From the NCBI GenBank assembly GCA_022702705.1, contig CM040439.1:27246345-27310344 (forward strand): DNA of 64,000 nt. The letters run 5' to 3'. The notes under the pieces are model-generated. The model did no database searches, was not told where the DNA came from, and saw only the letters and a program-made list of their open reading frames with translations. Shown piece after piece: positions 1 to 12,100 of the stretch. The stretch is from Papilionanthe hookeriana x Papilionanthe teres (taxonomy: Eukaryota > Streptophyta > Magnoliopsida > Asparagales > Orchidaceae). Within the stretch, counting starts at the first letter, position 1. The number at the start of each line of letters is the position of its first letter. A program made the position numbers and the translations under genes.

Positions 1-1433
1 GTCTCTTCATCGGTTCGGCTCCTCTCTTCTGCGGCTGCGGGAGCACCTTGAGAAGATGATGAAGCTCGTGTCTCGACCATGTTGATTTCGCATATTCGTT
101 GTCCATGAATTCCGATGAGTCGATCTCATCTCCGAACTTTTCTTCTCTTTCTTTTGCCAGCCGTCGGATGTCGGTTCTCGGCTTTTCCATGGCATCTTCT
201 AGCGGAGCTTTACGTATCTTTGTGGTTGTCATGCGATGGTTGCGGGTCCTTTTTCACGAGTCCCTTCATCGCGGTAGCACTTTCTTCGATTCCGGCCTCT
301 GGCGAGACTTTCTTTCTCGAGGCTGCTTGTTTCGATCTCAGTCGCCCGTAGTGGGACGCCGCACCATCCTTCAGCGACGGAAGGTCGCATGACCGGATGG
401 TGCATCGGCCGAATGCTTTGGAAGGTGGTATCCTCCTAGTCTGTAACCACGATACTACGACGGGCGGGCTAGCCTTCATTCTCTTGCTTGGCTTTTCTAT
501 CATGACGGCGGGTTCTACTCGAGGCCCGAGACGGGATTTGGCCGGCACCCAGTCCCATCCTTCGTAGAATTTCCGACACGGGGCGGTTTTCCTTCCTTGC
601 TTGGCTTTTCACCAAAGTTTGCGGTCGAGCGAAACGGCGTAGTTCCGGTTCTTTTCTTGCGGCTATCGTTGTAGTATGCGAGGCTGTGGTAATGTGGCGA
701 GCAATCTTTCGAACATTCTCTTCATCCTCGCGGCGGAGAGGGGATGGAACACGCTTCCTCCCAAAAGTGGTATGTAGTCGGGCGGTGGTGTATATTCGGT
801 AGCGGTGTATATTCGGCAACTACGGAATTTCCTCCGGGAAGGCAACCTCGGCGGCTACGGCTTCCACTGGCGATCCTTCTATTTCTATTTCTTCTTTGGG
901 TCTTCGTCGGCGAAGGAATCTTCGAAGCTGGACCCGATTTCGAAGACGGAAGGTCTTACGGGAAGATCCGTACCCTCCGCGGTAACGGGTTTATCATAGT
1001 TACGGATTCCTTTCCCCTTTGATTTGGCGAAGTCGGGGTAGGTGCGAAACAACTAGACCGAGTGGGGGTAGTGAGAACGGTCCTCCTGCGGACGGCGGTA
1101 CTCCTCTAGTCGGGACCCTTTGCGGGGAGGAAACTCTTGGGTCGACCTAAGGTTGAACTCGGCGGTGGTTCCTCGGCTTCGGATACCTTGTTTGTCGGTG
1201 CGAAGAGGGAGACGTCGGTGACCTTGACGTTCGTGTTTTCAAACCCCTGTCCCGAATCGGATGACCCCATTGTCGGGCGGTTCATCCTTATAGACGGCGA
1301 AGTCCGATCCGTTGGTGAAGGAGAAAATCGGTTTCGGGGCTTCCATTTCGCGGGGTAGATTCGGTTGTCGGTCTCGAGTTATGCTTCTTTTCTTCAGGAC
1401 GAAAAGAAAGGAATTGAAAAGAGTCGAACTCAT
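1..1433 (-). pseudogene. Decayed coding-like block, possibly Ty3/Gypsy (Tat/Ogre) gag-pro
   Basis: This block is clearly more GC-rich than the DNA after it. It has overlapping open stretches in several minus-strand frames (about 1433-1239, 819-469, 548-210), as expected for a once-coding sequence with small indels. Near 540-570 the minus strand reads ILRRMG in one frame and, one frame over, WVPAKSRLGPRVEP. Together these resemble the glycine-rich G-patch-like segment seen near the protease of Tat/Ogre polyproteins. No protease, RT or integrase motif is visible, and the block runs off the left edge. The family assignment is inference; an unrelated decayed gene is possible. Confidence 0.3.
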
Positions 1434-1720
1434 TCTTTGTTCATGTATTTATAAGAAGGAATCATTTGTTAAAAGAATCATTTATTAGAGGGTTTGTTTA
1501 TTTAGAACGGAACGTTCGAAGGTGTAGAGAAGGTAAGGAATCCGATTCGAGTTGGAAAGGAAAGAAAGTCTTAAGCAAGACTTCTCGAGCTCGAAGGATC
1601 ATTCCTAAACTAACACTTATTGAGGGTCCACCCCACCTCGAAATGAGGTAAAAGGATCTCGGAACCTCTCCGTTTAGGGGTGTCTACAACGGTGGCTCCT
1701 AAATCCGAGAGAATGTTGGC
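1434..1720 (+). other. LTR-end-like boundary with primer-site-like sequence
   Basis: GGGGTGTCTACA at 1677-1688 is the kind of 3' end (complement of TGTAGACACCCC) found on many Tat-lineage LTRs. It is followed by ACGGTGGCTCC, which sits where a tRNA primer-binding site would lie. No matching left LTR end was found between this point and 9,239, so the boundary is a suggestion only. Confidence 0.3.
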
Positions 1721-3940
1721 TATACTTGTTCGAGATAGAAATGAACATAGTATTCCAACGGAAAGAGGGTAGTTTGATCCATTAGGGACATGGATACCTC
1801 TACCGATTTTTGAAAGCGAGAATTATTTGATTATAATGGAGAGAGGAATCTTCCCAGTGCGGAATCTGTCGGCTATTTTAGTCGTGTTTTATTTTGAAAG
1901 TGCTATAACGTCGGCGAATTTTTAATTTAATTAAAATAAATAATTTGAAAAGTAGTATTTGATTTTGAAAATAATTTTAAATTTGAAGGTTTTAAGATAT
2001 GAGATTAAGCCGATCTCACATCCCAAATAGTTTATATAAACGAAGCATCGCACCACGGCTAGTGTACATATCACTAAGGATAGACACAGCTCGCTGATGG
2101 TGGGGCTTGATTAAATAAGCTAGAAGATTAGTGACATCCGTTTGGTACGCGAACCAATTTTATAAGCCGAACAAGTTTCCCTGCTTAATATGAAAACATT
2201 AAACGGGGTTTATATTACACAGGTTCTTTAAAATTCCTATAAAGGCAAGCCACATAGTTAATTACATCTTAAGTGACGGGAATCACCTAAGAAAACTCTC
2301 GATAATAATCGATGATTCGCTCTCGAGAATTTCAAAGTTTAAGGTTTTCGAAGATTGAATTTTGAAGTTTGATAGGGAATGGATCGAATTTTTGGAACAT
2401 TTTGTTTTGTGAATCCAAAGGAAGAAAGGTAGGAGAAATCAGCTGATTCGAAGTGAACTTCGATAATTTCCGACTATCCTATCGTTTGGCTTGAATTTAG
2501 GAAAGTCCTAATGTTTATTTAGTATTTCAATCTTGTCGATTTTAATTAATTAGGGCTTATATTTGTATGATAAAATCAAACAAATAGCACAGAAAATGTG
2601 AGGGTTTATGTCGTATCGGACGACTACCTCGGAATCTAAGGCCAGGTTAGGGCTTAATTTGCAATGCAAATGCCTAACGAAGAGTTGAGGATTTATGTTG
2701 CACTTAGCGAGCTACCTCGAAGTCCTATGGCTTGGTTGTTTAATTCTAGGAAAGTTTTCTTGAAGTAGACTCGAGTTTTCTTGATGACGATGGTCGTCTT
2801 TGCCTGCCATACTCCGAGCTCCTTGTTGTTGCGAGAGGTTTAGTTTTAGAAATCATAAATCGGGAGTTGAGAAAAGTGTTTTGGTTTAGAGAAAATCTTA
2901 ATTTCCGAGTGTTTTTTGTGTTTTAATTAAAACAAATCTTAAAGTTGATTATAACGACACAGGTTAAGATCCCGCGGTTCCATCCTTAGGCATCGTTATT
3001 TTTATCGGATTCACTTAGTCGAGATGAATTTGCTTAAACTCAGCTGAATGAGTTCCACACTTTCATTTAGGCAGTGGGAAATCCCGTTAGCAACACGTAG
3101 GTTACATCATCAGAAGTATTCCGATCATCCAACGGGACGTTTTAATTTAGTTGCAATTGTAGTTTTGTGTTACGTTTGTGATTAAATTTTGAGTTGTTTT
3201 ATATTTTGAAATGTTGTGGCGGTGAATTTTATCTTGCAATGACTTTTAATTTAATTTTGGTTTCAGTTTTAGGGAGCTATCCTAAAGGTGTGAGTTTTCA
3301 TGCAACGGTTGTTTTATCATGCGAAAAATAAACGCATTTGCAATAAAGTAAATTGCGATAATGTAAATTGCAAGAAAGTAAATTGCAATAAAATAAAAGC
3401 GTACTGGAGGGTCTTCCCGTCATCCCAAGCTGCACTTAAAACACAATTAGAATATTTAAACAAGTTCCTAGGTAAAGCTAGGGAAAGGTTATGGTTTTAC
3501 CAAATTCTAATCACTATGTTGAGTCATTTCTATGACGTCTAGGTTCTTTGTGTTTTGGTTTAAGGACGATCTTCTTCATCGAAAGAATAATCAAATTCGA
3601 TTGTTCTTATAAATATCCTATCATATTGAGAAAGTGCTTAGAAGGATCTTAAACATCTTTTCGATATTTCAGGATTGTTTTAAGTCCAAATGAATTTAAT
3701 TATATAAATGAATCGATCGTCAGAGGTTTTAAGTCTTGTTAACTTGCTCGAGTGAACTAGGACATTTGAATATCCTATGAGTGAAGTAACACTCCATTTA
3801 ATGTTTCATTTAGGAGTTATAATAATCAAAAGCTTTCGAAGGTAAGTTAGTATTCAAATGATTTGATTTAAGTTAAAGAGTTTAAATTTGGAATAGTGTT
3901 CGAGTTGTTTTATATTTAATTTCTTTTATGTCTTAGGTGA
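1721..3940. other. No gene seen; retroelement-like non-coding DNA
   Basis: Moderately AT-rich DNA without a convincing reading frame. The 80-codon frame at 3,300-3,542 is rich in AAA/AAT-type codons and contains short direct repeats (GTAAATTGC, several copies at 3,349-3,388); it is taken as chance. The text is similar in style to long untranslated parts of Gypsy elements, but no motif proves this. Confidence 0.3.
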
Positions 3941-4330
3941 TGTTATATTTAATTTAACTTAATTTAATTGAGTTTTAATTTAGTTTAACATAGTTCGATT
4001 TAATTTGACTTGGTGTTTAATTAATTTGATTTGATTTAACTTTAATTTAATTATTTAATTTAATTTAATTTAATTTTAATTATTTAATTTAATTTAATTT
4101 AATTGTTTAATTTAATTTAATTTAATTTTAATTTAATTTAATTTAATTGTTTGATTTAATTTAATTTAATTTTAATTAATTTAATTTAATTGTTTAATTA
4201 TTTAATTTAATTTAATTATTTAATTTAATTTAATTTTAATTAATTTAATTTAATTGTTTAATTTAATTTAATTTAATTATTAAATTTAATTTAATTTAAT
4301 TTTTAAATTTAATCTTAATTTAATTTATCT
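3941..4330. repeat. TTTAA-type low-complexity array
   Basis: Nearly 400 bp built from TTTAATTTAA-like words with occasional TTTGATT or TTATTT variants. The phase slips often, so this is an imperfect pentanucleotide satellite rather than a clean microsatellite. Both strands are almost pure A/T. Confidence 0.85.
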
Positions 4331-6120
4331 TTAATTTTACTTTATTTTTAATTTTAATTGAAATTAAGTCTTTTAATATTTTAAATTTGAGTTATCATTT
4401 TAATTAAAAATTGAGTATTAGTTGATATAATTAATTTAGGGATTTTTAAATTAAAGAATAAATCTCTTCCTAATAAAGATCCCTTATTTTAATAATTCAA
4501 ATTTTATTATTCTTCAAAATTTAATCTATTATTTAATTAAAGTTTAATCATTTTAAAATTATTTAATGGGTTTCTACCCTTTAATTATTTAAATTTCAAT
4601 CATCCAAATCAGATTAGGATCAAATATTTTACTTGTTGATTTTTTATTAAACCTAAAGTTTTAATTAAGGATTAAAGATTTTAATTACCATTTTACCCTT
4701 TAAGCTTAATAATTTCATAACTCACTAAATTGAACTCAAATGAACTTGAAATTTTTATGTGACTTTACTCATATGTCAATAAAGACATGAGAGGAGAAAA
4801 TGTGATTTTTCTGTATTTAATTTATTTATATAATTATTTTTGGTGGAAAATAGAGATTTTCAAGGAAAATTTGATAACATGACCAAGGGAAAAGTTTCTG
4901 TCCTTAAGAAAATTAGGGGACATTCCTAATGACTAGAGAAGCACTTGGACCAATTTTGGTGATTTTTTGAATTATATTATTTTTATTATAATTATTTTGA
5001 GTTTTGGAGTGTTAATTAATTTAAAAATAAGATAAATGTTGAAAAATGGATTTTATATTTTTCAAAAATCTCTCTGATATCAAGGAAACCAGAGAAACAA
5101 ATTTTGCAATTTTCTGATTTTTCTATGATTTATAATAATTATTTTAGTGAAAATGCTAGAAAATACATTTTTTTAATTTTAAAATTACCCTAGGGCTTTA
5201 AAATTTAATATCTCACTAAATAGACTTAGGAAAAATGTGGGATTTGTTCCTAAGTGATTAAAATTCAAAATGTGACATTTTGGTGAATTTTATTATTTTT
5301 GTGATTTTTATTATTTTTTAATTATTAAAAATATTAAAATATTATTAAAAATCAACTTTTTTAGAAAATTGAAATTTTAATTTTCTTGGGTTCCCCTGAT
5401 ATCGAGAGAGGCTCCAAAACCAATTTGGTGAATTTTAAAAAAAATATTTTAAAAGTTATGAATTTTTAAAGTTTAAAATGGCTAAGTGGCTTAATCAACC
5501 CGATTAGTGGGGCTAACCAAGTCCAATTGACTTCAAATTTTTATGGTGGATTCCTCCGATCCTAAAGGTCGGTGGAGAATTGATTTCAAGTCGATTTGAT
5601 GCCTGGTTAACTCTAATTAATTAAAGACTATTTTAGGTGTTTAAGCCGATTAGGGTTAATGCGAGTGAATTAACTCAAGTCACTATTTTTCCTAGAGTTC
5701 TCTGGTCATAAGGAACATCACCAAATATTTCTAGAATTTATTTCACAACATGCTAATTTTTGGAATTAAAATACTCAAAACGACAACATGCATTTGAAAA
5801 ATAAATAACTTTTCACGAGAGATGGCCTACGACCTTGGAAAATTCGGGGAATGTTCCCGAGTTCGGAGAGCTTAAAGCCCTATGGTCTCATGCCATGGTG
5901 AATTGTATACATGCATGGAGAATTAAATGTATGCGAGAGAGTAAATAAATCATAAAAAATAAAATACTTAATTAAATTAAATGATTTCTTTTCCACATTA
6001 TTCTCCTACGTTCAGCTGAGCGAGAGGGTATTTTTATTTTATTTTTGTGATTTTTCTACACGAGAGATATGAATTTTTGAAGTTTAGGGAATTAAATAAA
6101 TAGAAAAATACCCTAATTTT
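4331..6120. other. AT-rich DNA, no feature recognised
   Basis: No open frame of note on either strand, no RNA gene and no clear repeat ends. It continues the base composition of the preceding array. Confidence 0.4.
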
Positions 6121-6310
6121 CTATTTATCCACGCGGCGCCGCGTCGACCTCGGCGGCTCCGAAACGCCGCGTGTCGCGCTCCCATTCGACGCCGCCATCC
6201 GAGTCGGCGGCCGGGCCCCGCGGTTCTCGTACCGTCTCTCGGTCCGAGCGCAATCCTGGCCGTCCGTGCGCGCGTGTATCGAATGGACGGCATCCGTTCA
6301 TCGTCCCAAG
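6121..6310. other. Isolated GC/CpG-rich island
   Basis: About 190 bp that is very rich in CG dinucleotides (for example GGCGCCGCG, GGCGGCCGGGCCCCGCGG) inside otherwise AT-rich DNA. Short overlapping open frames (6,084-6,293 and 6,125-6,334 on minus, 6,171-6,431 on plus) follow from the base composition and show no known motif. It may be part of a retroelement regulatory region; nothing identifies a gene. Confidence 0.45.
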
Positions 6311-9239
6311 TGTTCTCGCCCGAGAGCCGTCCACACTAAATCCTCAGATCTCGCTCGATTCTCGATGGATTTTCATGTTCTTATGCTTACATGGATTCGT
6401 CTTGAAGAGACGAACACATCTATACGGCTAACATGCATTGAAACTAAGGCATTTGAAATGGAGAATCTCCGAAGCTCGGGATGAATAGTTAACTCATACC
6501 TTAGCTCGGAGAAGTGTGGCTTGATCCGAGAGTTGTTGCACCTTCGATTGGGTCCCAGTGAAGCTCCGGATGAAGTCTCACGGTACGGTGAATTGCTAGC
6601 TATGAAAGTGACCACGGCCGATCACAAAGCTTGGAGGTCTGGAGCAGCTGGGTGGCTTGGAGATGGGGCTTTCGGTGGGAAACTTCTCCTCTTGGTCCGG
6701 TGAAGGTGTAGGACCGGTCGATTTGAGGATTGGCTCAGCTGTGGCAAAGTGTCACTGGTTTTGGGTGGAATTTCGGTTGAGAAATTGGGCTCTGTTGGTG
6801 GGGATTAGGGCAAATTGACATCGGGATCAAGCTGCTCTCGGGATGGTGAAGGGTTTGAAACAATTTTGGCGAGTTTCGGCGAGGTTTGTGCTTGGCTCCC
6901 CTTTGGCCGAGAGGGTGAGGGGTTTAAATAGGAGAGGGTGGAAGGCCTCCCGGGGGAGTTAGGGCTTGGGATCGAGTTGCTCCGGTGAGGAGAGGATCGG
7001 CCGTGGTGACCACTAGGGATGGGGCGGCTCGGCAAGTGAGAATTTCAATGTTGGCTCACATGTGAGCTCTCGGCCATGGTGTTTTCCGGCGGCACTGGTG
7101 GCGGCCGGCCGAGCATGGGTCACCCTCGAGGTCGGGTGGGTCGGGGCTGGAGGTTTGTGCGATCAATTGGCCATGGACATGTGTAAAGGCTTTGATCCAA
7201 AGTGGAATGGGGCATGGCTAGATTTGAACCTAAATGGGTCAACCCACCCATTTGGGCTAGGTGCACCACCCGAGGCTCGGTTTTGGTGAGGAAAAGTGAT
7301 TTGGCTCGGCATAATCGGTAGGGTCGAGTCACCATCCAAGCACGATTAGGCTTAAGCATGGTTTAGTGGAAACATGGAAGTGGTTAATCACCTTTAGGAA
7401 TTAAGGAAAGAGCCTCCTCCTTTTGCCCAAAATGGCATGGTGACATGTAAAGAGGCTCTCATGGCTTGCATATGGCTTATGCATGGCTCCATGGCTCCAT
7501 TTGGCTTGGGAAAAGTAAAGTCGATTTCATGGAAATGGATTTAAGGAAAATTTTGGTATTTAGGGGTGATTTGGCATGAGGCTTGATTTGGAATTATTTG
7601 ATGATGAATTTAGGACTTAGGGATGATTTTAATTGAAAGTATGATGAGGGGAAATGTCATATGGGCCTTGGAAGAATTTTGGGCTTTTTTGAAAGGGTTT
7701 TAGATGGGCTTTTAAGATGGATTAGGAAAGTGGGCTCTTGAATTTTAAAATGGATTTTGGGATGAAATTTTGTAAAGAGGTTGGGCCAAATAATTATTGG
7801 GTTTAGCTCATGGATGTGTCATGAGTGACTTGAAGCAAATTTGGGGTAGTTTGGACTTGAATTGGGTTGGATTTGAATTCTTTTGGTGAATGGGCCGATG
7901 TAGGTCGAATTGGGCTAACTTGGGCTAATGTTGGGCTAGGGTTGAAATTGATGTAAAATAAATATTAAGAAATGTTTATGGGAGTGTTTCAAAGAGGTTT
8001 TGGCTTTGGTTGGGTTTTAATTTTGGGGTTTGGGCCTATTTGGGTTAGATTTGGGTTTAGGTCGAAATTGGGCTTTTTGATTTTGGGTTGAATTTGAGTG
8101 GGGTTTGGGTCAAAATCTTGGGCAAATCATGTTAGTGTTTTGTTTATGAGGATGTTAAGGAAGGTTTAGAAAAGATTTGGGGTTAATTGGAGTTGAATTG
8201 GGTTAGTTTGGGCTGAGTTTGGGTCATGGGTCCAAATTTGGGCTTTAAGGCCCAAAGTGAAATTGGATCCAAATGTCAATCAAATTGGACTTGGATTTGG
8301 TCTAAATTGGTATTGGGAATGTTGAATTGAAGTTTAGAATTGAATTGGACCAAAATTGGGGTCAATTGGGTATGTTTGGTTTGACATTGGGTCCACTTTG
8401 GGTTAAAATGGGTCGATTTGGGGGTTTTGACAAAAGTAGGGTAAATTGACAAAATTGGCCCATGGTGTAGTTGGACAAAATGAAATTGGGAATATTTGGG
8501 ATTTTCTGGAATTTTCTGGGAATTTTCTGAATTTTTGGATTTTTAGGCAAGAAGGGTATTTTGGGTATTTGGAGGGTATTGGGGGTTTTCTTGGAATTTT
8601 TGGTATTTTTGGGTATGGATGATCAATTTGAGTGATGTGGAGGTGTTTGGGATTGATTTTGGAAAATTTTAGGTAATTTGGAGATTTTACAAAAATTTGG
8701 GTAATTTGAGGTTTTGGGTAGGTTTAGTAGGTGTAGGGTCCGGGGGTCAAAAATTGAAAATTTGGGAAATTGAAGATTGGGTGAATTTGGGTGGGGTGAA
8801 ATCATTTTGGTTGAGCCATGAAGCCATTTCAAGCACATATGAGCCATGAAAGGACTCATTTGAGGCATTCATTATGTTGTTCTAACCTCTTAGCGAGGGC
8901 TTAGGGGTTAAGGACCATCCATGTGAATCACCTACATGAGTCGGGGAGGTTAAGTTGGGTATGGGTGTGGTTTTAGGAAGTGTGTGGAAATGTAGTGTGT
9001 AAGTGTAATGTAAGTCGGCCCTTCATCGGACTGAGGCCACCTGGAGCGATCCTAGACGAAGAGTCCTATAGGAACTCATCCTTTAAACTTCCATATTTGA
9101 TTTCAACCCTCTAGGTGATTAGGGGTCTATAGTCGAATTTGTGGAGTTTGCGGGGAGTTTAGAAGTGGTTTGAATTTCTAAAAGGCGGGTCCCGATTCTA
9201 GTCTCTAAGATAGTCAAAGGAAAAGCCTAAGGCTAGATC
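6311..9239. other. T/G-rich non-coding DNA, no gene recognised
   Basis: Plus-strand sequence rich in TTGGG and TTTGGG words and poor in long open frames. The frames at 6,805-7,359 and 8,362-8,868 are low-complexity (for example NPKIQKIPRKFQKIP) and are judged to be by-products of composition. It ends abruptly at the copia fragment that starts near 9,240. Probably untranslated retroelement DNA, by context only. Confidence 0.35.
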
Positions 9240-9976
9240 CTAAGCACTAAAAAGAAGAGGGGAAGACCTCATCAAAAATGAGGTCAACAATCTGTTGATA
9301 AGGTAGCAAGCGATTGACACAGCTTCACCCCAGAAACTTTTGGGTAGACCTGCGTTTAGCAGCATGCCCCTCACTCTCTCTAGGAGAGTTCTATTCATCC
9401 TCTCGACTGTGTCGTTCGTTGAGGAGTGTTCGGATCGTCTTGTTCCTCGTGATGTCATTCTTCCCGCGAGCTCTCAACTGCTTCGAACAGGTACTCGAGT
9501 CATTGTCGGTTCTCAAGTGCTTCAGCTTTGCTCCCATCTTATTTTCGGTGAGGGTTAACCGGTCCCTGAATCGTTGAAAAGCTTCATCTTTTAGATAAAA
9601 ACTCATACCTTTCTGGTGTAGTCATCGATGATAGACATGAAGTATTTTCCTCTTCCATGAGTCTGAGTTCTAGCTGGGCCCCATAGATCACTGTGTACAT
9701 AATCAAGAGGTTTCTTTGATGTATGTATTTCAGTAGAGAACTTCACCCTGATGGCCTTCCCTAGTACACATTGTTCACAGACTCAGGTTCATTGACCCGA
9801 TCTCCACATAACGAGTTCTCGCTGGACAATTCCTGTAAGCCCCTTTCACTTATATGCCCCAGCCTCATGTGCCATATTCTGGATCTGTCAGTCTCTGATT
9901 GAACTGCATTTGAGAAGTTCCCGATCACAGTTTTTTCAACTAAGGAGTATTGCCCATTCTTTCTGACTCTTTTCAT
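9240..9976 (-). pseudogene. Copia pre-integrase and integrase fragments
   Basis: 9,976-9,761 carries the pre-integrase histidine motif (HMRLGHISERGLQEL). 9,606-9,391 is integrase core (FYLKDEAFQRFRDRL, then LKHLRTDND). 9,458-9,240 is the C-terminal core part (VERMNRTLLERVRGML, FWGEAVSIACYLINRL). The pieces lie in different frames, so several indels are present. The integrase acts on element DNA ends in the nucleus; this copy cannot encode a full one. It stops where the element is truncated. Confidence 0.88.
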
Positions 9977-10171
9977 GACTATGAGAGAGCTCTTAACTAC
10001 TCTGATACAGTCATTCTCTGTCTTAAATTAATATCCATTCGACTCTAGCGTTCCTAAAGAAATCAGATTTTTTTAAGCTTTGGGACGTACCTGGCATGCT
10101 GCAGTATCCGTTCAGCTCCATCGAATATCTTTATTTTGATCGTCCCGCTGTCGATTACCCTGCAAACTTTA

Positions 10172-10534
10172 TTATCTCCAAGTAGAACGGATCCACCATT
10201 TGCCAGTTAGAGTCTCGAACCAGTCTTTGTGAGGAAACATGTGGAAGGAGCACTCTGAGTCAAGGATCCACTTCTTGCTAGATTTAGATTTTGTGATCAT
10301 CAGAGCTTCAGCTGAATCATAGCCGTCTGAAACTATGCTTGCTTCTCCATAATTTTTAGGCTTCTCCAGAAAGCCTTGTTTTCTATCTGGACAGTTTTTC
10401 TTAAAATGATCTTTCTTATGGCAATGGTAGCACTTGTAAGATCTCTTAGAAGACTGGCTTCTACCGTTCCTTCTGGATCTTGATCTGCTCTGATCATTTT
10501 TAAAACTTTTCTTGCTCGATCTTCCCCTAACCAT
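10172..10534 (-). pseudogene. Copia zinc knuckle and protease start
   Basis: An arginine/serine-rich stretch is followed by a CCHC knuckle (CYHCHKKDHFKKNCP), the nucleic-acid-binding end of Gag. The protease start follows as WILDSECSFHM. Active copia proteases have Asp-Ser/Thr-Gly at this place; here the glycine is glutamate (DSE), so the active site looks damaged. The frame begins at an ATG overlapping the stop of the gag frame, which indicates a frameshift in an originally continuous Gag-Pol. Confidence 0.88.
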
Positions 10535-11121
10535 CAGACTGTCTTTACTGGTTTCCTCCTCATGTCGTGCTTCTTCTGAAGTTCTTTGGCTCTGATCAAT
10601 GATTGAACTTCTTCCAGAGTAATTGTCTGATCTCTTTCATAGAGCATCGCATCCTTAAACTGCTCGTAGCTCTTAGGAATAGAGTTTAGCAACAACAGTG
10701 ACTTGTCTTCGTCATCCATCTTGACGTCAATGTTCTCAAGATCATCTATGATCTTGTTGAACTCGTCGATCTGCTCCGAGACTGATTTGTCTTCGTGCAT
10801 TTTGAAAGAGTATAGGCGCTGCTTCAGAAAGAGCCTATTGGTCAGGGACTTGGTCAGGTAGAGTACATCGAGTTTGACCCAAAGTACTTGAGTCGTTGTC
10901 TCTCTCAGAACCTTATCGCCCAAGCTCAAGATTATCAAACTATGAGCTTTGTCCAGCATGCCAATCTTCTCTTTCTTTGTCATGTCGGCCGGCAATGTCG
11001 CCGACTCTTGCAAGGCTTCTGCAACACCCTGCTGAACCAGCAAGACCCTCATCTTGACTCTCCACAGGCCGAAATCATTCTTTCCTGTGAATTTCTTGAT
11101 GTCAAATTTAGCGGATCCCAT
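10534..11121 (-). pseudogene. Copia gag (UBN2-type capsid)
   Basis: A 195-codon open frame starting MGSAKFDIKKFTGKND, a typical start for copia Gag. The middle contains the capsid helices that make up the UBN2/retrotran_gag family (for example LYSFKMHEDKSVSEQIDEF and LLLNSIPKSYEQFKDAM). It ends at a TGA (10,534-10,536) just before the zinc-knuckle segment, which continues in another frame. Gag would form the cytoplasmic virus-like particle. Confidence 0.9.
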
Positions 11122-11600
11122 TATTGTGGCTTGATCCCATTAATGTTTGAAATCCACTCCGCTGAGCACCTGCTGAATTCCGAGAGCTCACCACCTGCAG
11201 GAGTTAACCTTCCAAATTAATTTTCTCCTAGAGAAATTTCCGGACAAGTGATTTTCCTCCAGAAATTATGTTGACGCTGTCTGCTTCAAGTTTCTGGGAA
11301 TATTCCTTTAGTAGGAATAGAATATTCCTTGATTCCCTTTCAAATTAATTACTCCGCTGCTGCACGATTAATAGCTTTTCCTCTGCACCAGCTTTCTAAT
11401 TTAGTCAAGAAAAGTTGCGGCTGAAAATTCTCGCACCAGCTTTAGTCGAGAAAAGTTGTGGCTGGCTGAATGTAAAATTTTTGTCGCTGCGCGCTCTGCG
11501 TGCTTCTGTCGCGGCGTGCGCTAGCTGTCGCAGAAATCCTCCTTCACGCAAACACCTCTAGCCAAGAAGTATGGATCTTCCCACTGACGGCGCCAATTAT

Positions 11601-12004
11601 TGTGAGATATGTAATTCCTGATATAGAAATGAAACGCAAAAAACACAAGCAAACATAGATCGTTTATGTGGTTCGATCCAACTTGATCTACGTCCACGGG
11701 AGGGAATCAATCAAATAGTTCACTAAGGCAAAAGAAATGAAGAATACATAGCTTATACATAGAGATGAGCCCTCATCTTCCTTCTATAGCCTCCCTCTCA
11801 AGCGACACCTTGATACAAAACCTCGAGATGCTTCTCCTCCTCTCTAACTCTCTGCTATTCTCTCCTCTTTTGTGGTAGCTTAAGACCTCTTCCCTTGCTC
11901 TCCTAAGCCTCACACCCTCTCTATTTATACAAAGCAAGAGAGTGGTAGGTGGGAGGTAGGTGAGCGGTAGGTGAGATGTGGTAGGTGAGCGGTACCACAT
12001 TACA
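11601..12004 (-). repeat. Copia 5' LTR (404 bp)
   Basis: On the minus strand it begins TGTAATGTGGTACC and ends CATATCTCACA, so it has TG...CA ends. The primer-site-like TTGGCGCCGTCA follows, two bases after the LTR end. Near the 3' side it has the common plant copia text GTGGACGTAGATCAAG and a GAACCACATAAACG word. The partner LTR is absent from the window. Confidence 0.8.
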
Positions 12005-12046
12005 AAAGTGTTCTTTTACCTTATTTCATTAATTGAGGGTCAAAAT

Positions 12047-12100
12047 AACATTTAGGTATTAGAAATGTAAATACATAAGAATTGAATGGTATCAAATTGA
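12047..12100 (+). repeat. Family A MITE, right end only
   Basis: Carries the family A right end (TTTAGGTATTAGAAATGTAAATACATAAGAATTGAATGG, split here as the words TTTAGGTATTAG, GTAAATACATAAG and GAATTGAATGG). The left half is missing and the copia LTR ends 43 bp upstream, so the copia insertion may have removed or displaced it. Confidence 0.6.

Larger units (their letters stand above)
9240..12004 (-). mobile_element. Truncated Ty1/copia retrotransposon, minus strand
   Basis: Read on the minus strand, the order is 5' LTR (12,004-11,601), a primer-site-like TTGGCGCCGTCA just inside the LTR, gag, CCHC zinc knuckle, protease, pre-integrase zinc domain and integrase. This is the Ty1/copia order up to mid-integrase. 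Reverse transcriptase, RNase H and the 3' LTR are missing; the sequence changes character near 9,240. The gag N-terminus (KFTGKNDFGLWRVKMR) is typical of Tork-like copia elements. Frameshifts and stops separate the domains, so the copy is dead. It lies about 1.6 kb upstream of the first visible exon of the TRM gene. Confidence 0.9.

Noticed and set aside
3300..3542. 80-codon plus-strand frame
   Set aside because: Low-complexity lysine/asparagine codons from short GTAAATTGC repeats, no motif, no neighbours supporting a gene.
6805..7359. Proline/serine-rich overlapping frames
   Set aside because: Composition artefacts of T/G-rich DNA, without motifs or consistent codon use.
11660..11700. GGTTCGATCC, resembling a tRNA T-loop
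   Set aside because: Part of the copia LTR; no acceptor stem or anticodon arm around it.
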